Assembly: GCA_004375725.1 (NCBI GenBank)
Contig: SOKS01000106.1
Span: 1 to 36,500, forward strand
Origin: Dehalococcoidia bacterium
GTDB taxonomy: Bacteria > Chloroflexota > Dehalococcoidia > Dehalococcoidales > RBG-16-60-22
Reading direction: 5' to 3'
DNA length: 36,500 nucleotides
The notes beneath the pieces were generated by a model. The model worked only from the letters and a program-made list of their open reading frames with translations, did not search any database and was not told where the DNA came from. The translations under genes and the position numbers were made by a program. Below, in pieces: positions 25,776-32,502 of this stretch; position 1 is the first letter of the stretch, and every line of letters begins with the position of its first letter.

Positions 25776-27854
25776 TTATTTCCCCACTGCCTGTTCGATT
25801 ATTTCTTCAGTCAATCCTGTCGGCAATTTTCTATACTGGTGGAATTCAAGCGAATGTGTGGCCCTGCCCTGAGTGAGTGACCTCAACCTGGTGGCATAGC
25901 CGAAGGTCTCGGCCAGAGGAATCAGGCATTGAATAACGTACACATCACCCTGGGCGTCAATATGCTCGATGTGTCCCCGCTTGGCATTAAGGTCACCGAT
26001 GATGTCTCCCAGGAACTGCTCTGGCGCGACCACTTCCAGCTTCATAATCGGCTCGAGGAGAACCGGTTTGGCTTTCCTGACGCCGTTTCTGAGGGCCAGA
26101 GAGCCGGCCATTTTGAAAGCAATCTCGGAAGAATCAACGTCGTGGTAACTGCCATCGTAGATGGTGGCTTTGATATCGACCACGGGATAACCGGCCAGAA
26201 CCCCGGTTTCCATAGCCTCTTTTATCCCCATCTCAACGGGGGGGACATATTGTCTGGGAATGACGCCACCCTTGAGGGAGTTAATAAACTGGAAACCACC
26301 GCCCCGGTTCATTGGCTCGAGTTCCAGCCATACGTGTCCGTACTGACCGTGCCCTCCCGACTGCCGCACAAATCTGCCCTCCACCTGGACCGGTGCGGAA
26401 ATCGTCTCCTTGTAGGCGACCCGTGGTTTGCCCACCTTGGCACCGACGCCGAATTCGCTTATCATCCGGTTGACGATGACCTCAAGGTGAAGTTCGCCCA
26501 TTCCAGAGATGATAGTCTGTCCCGTTTCCTCATTGTAGGTAACTTTGAAAGTGGGATCCTCTTCGGTCAGTTTCTGCAGGGCGGCGGTCATTTTATCCTG
26601 GTCGGCCCTGCTTTTGGGCTCAATGGAAATGGAGACAACCGGCTCGGGGAATCGGATTGATTCCAGCCGCACCGGCTGTGAAGTATCGCAAAGGGTGTCA
26701 CCGGTGAAGGTATTCTTTAAACCCAGAGTGGCGACGATGGATCCGGTGTCAGCCTCTTCTACCTCCTCACGGCGGTTGGCATGCATCAGGAGCAAGCGCC
26801 CGATGCGTTCCCGCTTGCCTGTGGTTGAGTTCCAAACCTGGCTTCCCGCTTTCATGATGCCGGAGTAGACCCTGAGGTAGACAAGCCTGCCGACAAACGG
26901 GTCGGAAACAACTTTGAAAGCAAGGGCGGAAAACGGGGCTTCATCGCTGACCGGGCGGGTGACCTCTGCTTCCGAGGTAGTATCGATCGCCAGCACCGGT
27001 GGCATATCAGAAGGGGAGGGGAGGTAACTGATAATAGCATCAAGGAGCGGTTGTACACCTTTATTTCGCAGGGCGCTGCCACAGAGAATGGGCACGCCTT
27101 GGTTCGCCAGAGTTATTTTGTGCAGTGCCTGTCTTATCATCGATGGGCTGATCTCATGGCTCTCAAGGTAGGCTTCCAGGATATGGTCGTCATGCTCGGC
27201 CAGCTTTTCAATCAGGGCGTGACGATATTCATCGCAGCGTTTCCGTTCTGATTCCGGAACGGCAGCTTCTTCTGGCTCTGAATCAGGCTTACCATCATAA
27301 TGCCAGACCTTGTTCTCGATGAGGTCGATGACGCCTTCAAATGATTCACCGCTGCCCAGAGGAATCTGGATGGGTAGCGGTTTCGCCTTCAAGCGTTTTT
27401 CAATCATGGAGATGGTACGTTTGAAATTGGCGCCTACGCGGTCCATCTTATTGATAAAGCAGATTCTGGGCACGTGATAACGGTCGGCCTGTCGCCAGAC
27501 CGTCTCTGACTGTGCCTCGACTCCAGCCACTCCGTCAAAGACCACCACGCCGCCGTCCAGCACCCTGAGGCTGCGCTCCACCTCGGCGGTGAAGTCTACA
27601 TGACCCGGCGTATCGATGATGTTGATGCGGTGGTCCTGCCAGTAGCAGGTGGTCGCGGCCGCAGTTATGGTGATACCACGCTGACGCTCCTGCTCCATCC
27701 AGTCCATTACCGCGGTACCGGTATCCACGTCTCCAATCTTGTAGGTACGACCGGTATAGTACAGTATCCGCTCGGTAACGGTGGTCTTGCCGGCGTCAAT
27801 GTGGGCAATAATCCCTATATTTCTGATTTTTTCTAAAGGAAAACTTCTCGGCAT
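25776..27854 (-). CDS. fusA: elongation factor G
   Basis: GTPase that drives translocation of tRNA and mRNA, 692 aa. G-motifs are AHIDAGKTTVTERI, the switch region QRGITITAAATT, DTPGHVDF and INKMDRVGANF. Domains II-V follow, with SGMGELHLEVIVNRM, RQSGGHGQYGHVWLELEP and the C-terminal ALRNGVRKAKPVLLEPIMKL. An ATG at 27890 would add 12 residues; the ATG at 27854 matches the usual N-terminus (PLEKIRNIGI) and has AAAGG upstream, so it is preferred. No second copy is seen in the window. Confidence 0.97.
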   Translation of the reverse strand: MPRSFPLEKIRNIGIIAHIDAGKTTVTERILYYTGRTYKIGDVDTGTAVMDWMEQERQRGITITAAATTCYWQDHRINIIDTPGHVDFTAEVERSLRVLDGGVVVFDGVAGVEAQSETVWRQADRYHVPRICFINKMDRVGANFKRTISMIEKRLKAKPLPIQIPLGSGESFEGVIDLIENKVWHYDGKPDSEPEEAAVPESERKRCDEYRHALIEKLAEHDDHILEAYLESHEISPSMIRQALHKITLANQGVPILCGSALRNKGVQPLLDAIISYLPSPSDMPPVLAIDTTSEAEVTRPVSDEAPFSALAFKVVSDPFVGRLVYLRVYSGIMKAGSQVWNSTTGKRERIGRLLLMHANRREEVEEADTGSIVATLGLKNTFTGDTLCDTSQPVRLESIRFPEPVVSISIEPKSRADQDKMTAALQKLTEEDPTFKVTYNEETGQTIISGMGELHLEVIVNRMISEFGVGAKVGKPRVAYKETISAPVQVEGRFVRQSGGHGQYGHVWLELEPMNRGGGFQFINSLKGGVIPRQYVPPVEMGIKEAMETGVLAGYPVVDIKATIYDGSYHDVDSSEIAFKMAGSLALRNGVRKAKPVLLEPIMKLEVVAPEQFLGDIIGDLNAKRGHIEHIDAQGDVYVIQCLIPLAETFGYATRLRSLTQGRATHSLEFHQYRKLPTGLTEEIIEQAVGK

Positions 27855-27918
27855 CGTTTTTACCTTTGCTGGATTCGGGTTCTTGGTCATAATCTTCGTG
27901 TTAATGATTGTTCACCTT

Positions 27919-28389
27919 TTACCACCGGTAGTGGGCGAAGGCGCGGTTCGCCTCGGCCATCCGGTGGGTATCTTCTCGCTTCTTAATCGTGACGCCTTCA
28001 CCGCGCAGGGCATCAGCCAGCTCATCAGCCAGTCTTTCCGTCATTGACTTGCCTTTTCTCGCTCTCGCTGATTTCAATAGCCAGTTCAGTGCCAGGAAGA
28101 GACCGCGGTCAGGGCGTACTTCCACAGGTACCTGGTAGGTGGCCCCGCCCACGCGACGCGGTTTGACCTCGAGCAGCGGCGTGGCGTTTTTCACCGCCTG
28201 TTCCAGCGCCGTTACCGGGTCTTTACTCGACCGCTCTTCCAGAATATCAAGTGCCCCGTACACAATAGTTTCCGCAGTCCTTTTCTTACCGCACGTCATT
28301 ACCTTGTTTATCAAAGTGGACACGGTTACATTATGGAACTTCGGGTCCGGTGCTAGCTCTCTTTTTTCCGGTTGGGCACGTCGGGGCAT
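27919..28389 (-). CDS. rpsG: 30S ribosomal protein S7
   Basis: Head-assembly protein of 156 aa, the expected size. Recognised by MPRRAQPEKRELAPDPKF, ALEQAVKNATPLLEVKPRRV, GGATYQVPVEVRPDRG and the C-terminal EDTHRMAEANRAFAHYRW. It is 15 bp after rpsL and 64 bp before fusA. Confidence 0.98.
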   Translation of the reverse strand: MPRRAQPEKRELAPDPKFHNVTVSTLINKVMTCGKKRTAETIVYGALDILEERSSKDPVTALEQAVKNATPLLEVKPRRVGGATYQVPVEVRPDRGLFLALNWLLKSARARKGKSMTERLADELADALRGEGVTIKKREDTHRMAEANRAFAHYRW

Positions 28390-28404
28390 TCTACTCTCCT
28401 ATTT

Positions 28405-28836
28405 TCAGGCTATTTCCGCCTTCTCTTTTACCATCTTGCTGCCGTATTTGCTGCGACCCTGCCGGCGGTTGGCGACGCCGCTGGTATCAAGCGCCCCGCG
28501 CACGATGTGATAGCGGACACCGGGTAAGTCCTTGACGCGTCCGCCGCGAATCAGCACCACCGAGTGTTCCTGCAGTTCATGACCCTCACCCGGGATGTAG
28601 GCCGTTACCTCCATTCCGTTGGTGAGCCTGACTCTGGCTATCTTGCGCAGCGCCGAATTGGGCTTCTTGGGCGTCATGGTCCTGACCTGGGTACAGACGC
28701 CCCTTTTCTGCGGCGAACCCTTGTACTCAATCATCCGGTTTTTCAGCGCATTGAAGGTAAAGCGAAGCGCCGGCGATTTGGTCTTCTTGATGCCCTTTTT
28801 TCGCCCTTTACGTATCAGCTGGTTGATAGTTGGCAA
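28405..28836 (-). CDS. rpsL: 30S ribosomal protein S12
   Basis: Decoding-centre protein and first gene of the str operon, 143 aa. Recognised by PTINQLIRKGRKKGIKKTK, SPQKRGVCTQVRTMTPKKPN, RVRLTNGMEVTAYIPGEGH and GGRVKDLPGVRYHIVRGALD. Between SPAL and SPQKRG it carries an insert of about 16 residues, as in Gram-positive-type S12. The start is TTG at 28836 with AGGAGG about 6 bases upstream. It is preceded by a structured leader and a candidate promoter. Confidence 0.97.
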   Translation of the reverse strand: MPTINQLIRKGRKKGIKKTKSPALRFTFNALKNRMIEYKGSPQKRGVCTQVRTMTPKKPNSALRKIARVRLTNGMEVTAYIPGEGHELQEHSVVLIRGGRVKDLPGVRYHIVRGALDTSGVANRRQGRSKYGSKMVKEKAEIA

Positions 28837-28958
28837 CCTTTTCCTCCTGCTTTACAATTTAAATGGATGAGCCTTGGCTCATCCATTAATTTGGTGATGG
28901 TTTGAACCCTTCAGTTCAATCCATCAGCTATGGCTGAAATCCAAATATCCAAGAGGAA
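28837..28958 (-). promoter_or_regulatory. structured 5' leader of the str operon
   Basis: The untranslated leader between the candidate promoter and rpsL can form two strong hairpins. One pairs 28895-28907 with 28914-28926 (12 of 13 positions, six-base loop). The other pairs 28862-28873 with 28876-28887 (perfect, tight loop). Neither is followed by a convincing U-run in the direction of the operon, so they look more like regulatory or protein-binding structures than a terminator. A weaker stem around 28925-28936 competes with the first. Function is inferred only from position. Confidence 0.5.
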
Positions 28959-28988
28959 AGTTTACCACAAGTCAAGATTAATTGTCAA
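28959..28988 (-). promoter_or_regulatory. candidate promoter of the str-S10-spc-alpha operon
   Basis: On the minus strand a perfect TTGACA (28983-28988) is followed after 18 bases by TAAACT (28959-28964); GTAAAC with a 17-base spacer is the alternative. Transcription would begin near 28952. Half of the -35 hexamer (28986-28988) belongs to the left copy of the 142-bp repeat. Confidence 0.55.
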
Positions 28989-29127
28989 ATAGCTACAAAC
29001 AGGCTTGGTGGAACTTATTCGCCGAGCAGGCGGTGCAGTCCTTCCCCATGCTTCCGGCACCACTGATAGATGACCATCAGGTCCCAGCCGATGCAGAAGT
29101 GGCGGACGCCCATCTCTATGAATTCCC
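28986..29127 (-). repeat. 142-bp direct repeat, left copy
   Basis: Identical base for base to 30083-30224 and in the same orientation. It contains the last 113 bp of the aldolase reading frame plus 29 bp downstream of its stop. With the right copy it brackets the hicBA cassette; the start-to-start distance is 1,097 bp. Confidence 0.95.
29015..29127 (-). pseudogene. orphan 3' fragment of the HpcH/HpaI-family aldolase gene
   Basis: Encodes the last 37 residues of the aldolase (ending in HRLLGE and stop) with no start and no upstream part. It is identical to the end of the intact gene at 30112-30903. Beyond 29127 the sequence becomes unrelated and AT-rich. It is best read as the remnant left when the hicBA segment, carrying its own copy of the gene end, became inserted. 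Confidence 0.85.
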
Positions 29128-29318
29128 ATATAAAAATTGGGCAGATATTACCCGCCATAAACCGTCAAAACCTATTACCATATCGCACGTAGAACGTGGC
29201 ACTATGAGATTGCAAAAGACGCATATCGGCAGACCACGTAAGAGAAAACGAATTAGGATTACACCCCCCAAAACCACCGATTACACTAAAGGAAGTGAGG
29301 TTAAGGCGGTGAAATGAA
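29128..29318. other. unassigned segment between left repeat and hicA
   Basis: AT-rich stretch of 191 bp. On the plus strand it has an open frame ending at 29317 whose last 37 codons after the ATG at 29203 encode a very basic peptide (MRLQKTHIGRPRKRKRIR and onward). No ribosome-binding site is evident and no family is recognised. It could be the tail of a gene cut by the insertion, a tiny gene, or non-coding sequence downstream of hicA. No clear terminator hairpin was seen. Confidence 0.3.
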
Positions 29319-29579
29319 TCAGACACCGTATTTATTGGTTAGGTCAAGCAGACCTCTCTTGCCAATACCTGTTTGGTCAGTGCTAAGTATGTCTTGCAGT
29401 GTGCCTTCAGGCAAAGAGGCACGTGTATCAGGGACAAATGTAACTCTAGTGCGGTTGGAGAATGCCTTTCTTAGCGTAATGCCGTGCTTTGTTTTCCTGC
29501 CAATAGTCCACCCATCCTTCTTAAGCAACTTGATTAGTTGCTTGCCTGTGATGGCAGGCAATTTTGTGTATTTAGGCAA
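29319..29579 (-). CDS. hicA: HicA-family mRNA interferase toxin
   Basis: Small basic protein of 86 aa, the size typical of HicA toxins, which fold like a double-stranded RNA-binding domain and cleave mRNA. Visible family features are TGKQLIKLLKKDGWTIGRKT, the likely catalytic histidine H32 in TKHGITL, and LPEGTLQDILSTDQTGI near the C-terminus. It starts 8 bases inside the end of hicB, so the two are translationally coupled with the antitoxin first. Its base composition is AT-richer than that of the flanking operons. Confidence 0.85.
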   Translation of the reverse strand: MPKYTKLPAITGKQLIKLLKKDGWTIGRKTKHGITLRKAFSNRTRVTFVPDTRASLPEGTLQDILSTDQTGIGKRGLLDLTNKYGV

Positions 29580-29889
29580 CAGCAGTCAACTCACGAACAG
29601 ACTGGATGTATGGTTGGACGAAGGTTCCAGTACTAACGGGTTTAGCAATTGTAATATCGGATTTAGGTTTCACGTGATAGAATGTTACGTTACGCTCCTT
29701 CAAGAATCTCTCACATTCTCCTACATCCTCAAGAGTATTGAGATGGAGCAATACCGCTTCTTTTATTCTTTTCTCAGCTTCCGAGAGAGTACGCCCGAAT
29801 GTTCCTGTGCTAAGTTCTACACAACGGGCAATCCATCTTCTATCCTTTTTCTCAAATGCAAGCGTCAGAACTATATAGCCCTTATGCAC
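29572..29889 (-). CDS. hicB: HicB-family antitoxin
   Basis: Antitoxin partner of HicA; the HicB fold is a partial RNase H-like domain. Visible features are YIVLTLAFEKKDRRWIARCV, an ELSTGTFGRTLSEAEKRIKE segment resembling the HicB core, and a C-terminal part of unclear role. The frame is open up to 30006. The GTG at 29889 is chosen because GGAGGT (29894-29899) lies just upstream. An ATG at 29925 is possible but has no ribosome-binding site, and the promoter at 29960-29989 argues against 30006. The product is 105 aa. Confidence 0.78.
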   Translation of the reverse strand: MHKGYIVLTLAFEKKDRRWIARCVELSTGTFGRTLSEAEKRIKEAVLLHLNTLEDVGECERFLKERNVTFYHVKPKSDITIAKPVSTGTFVQPYIQSVRELTAVA

Positions 29890-29959
29890 TGCCACCTCCT
29901 TTTTAGATATTTCTCTTTCCTGCATTCTATACTTTGGCGTGGTCTGTTTCGCCAATACT

Positions 29960-29989
29960 ATTGTAACAGGTTGTACCAGTGTGATACAA
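29960..29989 (-). promoter_or_regulatory. candidate hicBA promoter with overlapping inverted repeat
   Basis: Minus-strand TTGTAT (29984-29989) and TACAAT (29960-29965) are 18 bases apart. The same stretch is an imperfect inverted repeat: TTGTAACA (29961-29968) against TGATACAA at its other end, 7 of 8 positions matching. This would suit autorepression by an antitoxin. A second possible promoter further upstream has a perfect TATAAT (30045-30050) and TTGATT (30070-30075), but with a long 19-base spacer. Confidence 0.45.
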
Positions 29990-30082
29990 TTTTCCCCGTT
30001 TGTCAATCGCCCAAAGGAATTATTTTGCTACCATATGTAAGCGCATTATATCAAGGATTAAAGAAGGGAAATCAACCAAATG

Positions 30083-30224
30083 CAAATAGCTACAAACAGG
30101 CTTGGTGGAACTTATTCGCCGAGCAGGCGGTGCAGTCCTTCCCCATGCTTCCGGCACCACTGATAGATGACCATCAGGTCCCAGCCGATGCAGAAGTGGC
30201 GGACGCCCATCTCTATGAATTCCC
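30083..30224 (-). repeat. 142-bp direct repeat, right copy
   Basis: Perfect copy of 28986-29127. This copy provides the 3' end of the intact aldolase gene plus 29 bp beyond its stop. The two copies diverge abruptly at both ends. Confidence 0.95.
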
Positions 30225-30903
30225 GGGCTTTTTCGAAATCATCAAGTTCCACACGAGGATGGACGCCCTTTTTGAGCGCAAGTTCGATGATGTCTTTTTG
30301 TTGGCGCTGTATTTCGGGGCTGTGCATCTTTCCCGCCCGGCCTGTATTGACCGAGAAATCGCACGGGCCAAACTGAATCATATCCAGGCCTTCGATTGAA
30401 AGCACCTCGTCCATCTGTTCCACCAGGCTTGCCTTTTCCACCATGATGGCAATGACTGCCTCCCGGAGTGTTCTGACCCAGACCTCGGTGCCAATCTCAA
30501 GGACAAAGCCGGTGATACGGCGTATGACGCAACCCTGAAGGCCATCGTCTTCGGGCGTGGCGGGCCTGACCATGCGGATGCATTGCCTGACTTCATCCGC
30601 AGTGTGGCAATCGGCAAACAGGATGTTCGGGATACCGGCACCGAGCGAACGGCTGGTGATGAACAGTCGCGGGTCCTGCTCCACCTTCATCATGGAGGAC
30701 ATATGGGGAAACAGGTCTACGGCGCGCGCGAAGTTATCAAGCTGGGGAAGGCTCCAGGTGGCATACTGTCCGCTCAACTCGATGTAATCAAAAAGGCCGG
30801 AGTGCCCGATCACCTCAATAATCTCGGGTGATGTGGTGATTACGTGGGTGCCAACGGTTGGCTTTCCCGCGTTCAGAAGCTCCCTCATTCGGTTTTTTCT
30901 CAC
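30112..30903 (-). CDS. HpcH/HpaI aldolase/citrate lyase family protein, divergent active site
   Basis: Barrel protein of 263 aa related to class II pyruvate aldolases. Likely metal ligands E156 (in IMVEKASLVEQMD) and D182 (in IQFGPCDFSVNTG) are present. Where HpaI has its catalytic EH pair this protein has SG (44-45, in YIELSGQYATW), and the usual substrate arginine appears replaced by K73. The reaction may therefore differ from a standard aldolase. It starts at GTG with AAAGGAG well placed, 45 bp after lipA, probably as the last gene of that operon. Its 3' end is duplicated at 29015-29127. Confidence 0.8.
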   Translation of the reverse strand: MRKNRMRELLNAGKPTVGTHVITTSPEIIEVIGHSGLFDYIELSGQYATWSLPQLDNFARAVDLFPHMSSMMKVEQDPRLFITSRSLGAGIPNILFADCHTADEVRQCIRMVRPATPEDDGLQGCVIRRITGFVLEIGTEVWVRTLREAVIAIMVEKASLVEQMDEVLSIEGLDMIQFGPCDFSVNTGRAGKMHSPEIQRQQKDIIELALKKGVHPRVELDDFEKAREFIEMGVRHFCIGWDLMVIYQWCRKHGEGLHRLLGE

Positions 30904-30948
30904 CGTAATCTCCTTTGCGACAGCATAATAATTAGGGACTCACCCATT

Positions 30949-31836
30949 TTAGCAGGATTTTGCTCTGTCGTATAGTTCGGCAGCCCGGTAGGAACTCCTG
31001 ACCAGGGGCGACGAGGCAACCTCGGTGAATCCCAGCGCCTGGCCGATGGCTTCATACTCGGTGAATTCCTCCGGAGGTACAAAGCGAATCACGGGATGAT
31101 GTTGAGGGGAGGGCTGGAGGTACTGCCCGATGGTCAGCAGGTCGCAATTCGCCTCTCTCAGGTCACCCATTACCTCGATGACTTCCTCTCTGCTTTCGCC
31201 CAGCCCGAGCATGAGGCCGGACTTGGTCACGGTCTCCGGGTTCAGCTTTTTCACCAGGTACAGGAGTTCCAGCGAGCGGGCGTAATCCGCTCCCGGCCTC
31301 ACTTCGGGGTAGAGGCGGGGCACCGTTTCCACGTTGTGGTTGATGACCTGCGGGCCGGACTCAACCACCATCAAGATGGCCTTTTCTGAGCCGCGGAAAT
31401 CAGGGACGAGGACCTCAACCGTGATACCGGCCGCATTTTCCCGGAGCAGGGTTACTGTTCGGGCAAACTGAGAGGCGCCGCCATCAGGCAGGTCGTCTCT
31501 GGTGACGGAGGTAATGACAACATAGCTCAGCCCGAGTTTTTCAACTGCCTCAAGCAGGTGTTCCGGCTCCGCTTCATCAACGGGACCTGGATGTCCCCTC
31601 TTTACCGCACAGAAGGTGCAGCGCCGGGTACACATGTCTCCCAGAATGAGAAAAGTGGCCGTGCCGGCCGTAAAGCAATTGCCGATGTTGGGGCAGAGGG
31701 CGCTCTGGCAGATGGTGTGCAGGTTAAATCCGTCCAGCAGGTCGTGCATGGATGACATGACGGCAGGGTCGGCGAGCCTCTGCTTAAACCAGGGTGGCAG
31801 TCTTCCTCTCATAATAGCTCTCATCGACTGAGTCAT
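30949..31836 (-). CDS. lipA: lipoyl synthase
   Basis: Radical SAM enzyme that inserts two sulfurs into octanoyl-E2 (or octanoyl-H protein) to form the lipoyl cofactor. At 295 aa it has the auxiliary cluster ligands C43, C48 and C54 in CQSALCPNIGNC and the radical SAM triad C69, C73, C76 in CTRRCTFC. The conserved serine lies in the C-terminal VRSSYRA. The first ATG at 31836 lacks a ribosome-binding site; an ATG at 31812 giving MRGRLPPWFK is also plausible. Either start lies inside the end of lipB. Confidence 0.95.
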   Translation of the reverse strand: MTQSMRAIMRGRLPPWFKQRLADPAVMSSMHDLLDGFNLHTICQSALCPNIGNCFTAGTATFLILGDMCTRRCTFCAVKRGHPGPVDEAEPEHLLEAVEKLGLSYVVITSVTRDDLPDGGASQFARTVTLLRENAAGITVEVLVPDFRGSEKAILMVVESGPQVINHNVETVPRLYPEVRPGADYARSLELLYLVKKLNPETVTKSGLMLGLGESREEVIEVMGDLREANCDLLTIGQYLQPSPQHHPVIRFVPPEEFTEYEAIGQALGFTEVASSPLVRSSYRAAELYDRAKSC

Positions 31837-32482
31837 CTGTGAATTTCAATTCAACCTCAAAAACCTCAGCGAAGTGGGCCAGTAAACGTTCGGTCACCTC
31901 ATCTACTGGCAGCTCACGCCCGAGGAGTCGGGCCATTGAAGTGGCCGTTTTGCTGGTGAAACCACAGGGGTTAATCAATGAAAAGTGGTTCAGGTCTGTG
32001 TTCACATTGAGGGCAAAGCCGTGCATGGTAATCCACTGGCGGATGCTGAGCCCGAGAGCGGCTATCTCCTCATCGTTCACCCAGACGCCGGCGTGGCTGC
32101 GGTCGCGCTCCGACTTTATACCGTAGTCGGCCAGCGTTCTGATGAGCGCTTCTTCCAGGTTGTGGACATACTGGTGGGCGTCCCGGTTCCGCTCTCGCAA
32201 ATCCAGTATGGGATAGCCGACAATTTGTCCCGGGCCGTGATAGGTAACATCACCGCCGCGGTCGGTGAAAATTAAGGACACGCCCGCACCGGCCAGTTTT
32301 GCCGGGGAAACCAGGACATTTTCCAGCTTGCCCAGCTTGCCCACGGTGATGGTGGGCGGGTGCTCCAGCAGAAGCAGCGTATCGGCTATCCGACTTTTCA
32401 ACTTCTCCTGAAGCAGCGCTTTCTGCAGCTCGAACGCCTCGCGGTATTCAATCTGTCCCAGCTGTCGAACGGTACACCACAT
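31784..32482 (-). CDS. lipB: octanoyltransferase LipB, catalytic lysine replaced
   Basis: Transfers octanoyl from acyl carrier protein to the lipoyl domain lysine, supplying the substrate for LipA. The protein is 232 aa. Visible motifs are TDRGGDVTYHGPGQIVGYP, MHGFALNVNTDL and the nucleophile C173 in INPCGF. The catalytic lysine of the family (K135 in E. coli, 34 residues before the cysteine) is E139 here, at identical spacing. The ATG at 32482 with GGAG upstream is preferred over a GTG at 32494. It is 20 bp after the E3 gene and overlaps lipA. Confidence 0.93.
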   Translation of the reverse strand: MWCTVRQLGQIEYREAFELQKALLQEKLKSRIADTLLLLEHPPTITVGKLGKLENVLVSPAKLAGAGVSLIFTDRGGDVTYHGPGQIVGYPILDLRERNRDAHQYVHNLEEALIRTLADYGIKSERDRSHAGVWVNDEEIAALGLSIRQWITMHGFALNVNTDLNHFSLINPCGFTSKTATSMARLLGRELPVDEVTERLLAHFAEVFEVELKFTDDSVDESYYERKTATLV

Positions 32483-32502
32483 CCTTTGCTCCACGTGCTT
32501 CT

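Larger units (their letters stand above)
29128..30082. mobile_element. putative small inserted segment carrying hicBA
   Basis: The 955 bp between the two 142-bp repeats are visibly richer in A and T than the flanking genes. They encode a HicB/HicA toxin-antitoxin pair and no recognisable transposase or integrase. The segment may have entered by recombination at the aldolase 3' end, which the right repeat restores. This is inference: no terminal inverted repeats or short target duplication were found, and a local duplication or assembly error would give a similar picture. Confidence 0.5.

Noticed and set aside
28640..28800. Insert in the N-terminal part of S12 as a novel extension
   Set aside because: Gram-positive S12 proteins such as that of Bacillus subtilis have a similar insert at the same place, so it is a known variant.
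28862..28887. Perfect hairpin as an intrinsic terminator of the upstream operon
   Set aside because: The stem is not followed by a U-run toward rpsL, and it lies downstream of the candidate str promoter, so a leader structure is more likely.
28982..29317. Plus-strand open frame of 111 codons starting in the left repeat
   Set aside because: Its first half is the complement of the duplicated aldolase end and cannot be native coding sequence. Only the part after 29128 is kept, as an unassigned segment.
29314..30399. Long plus-strand open frame of 361 codons opposite hicB, hicA and the aldolase end
   Set aside because: It is antisense to two genes with clear family features and a ribosome-binding site. 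Its product is cysteine- and phenylalanine-rich without any recognisable domain, and it runs across the repeat into the complement of the aldolase gene.
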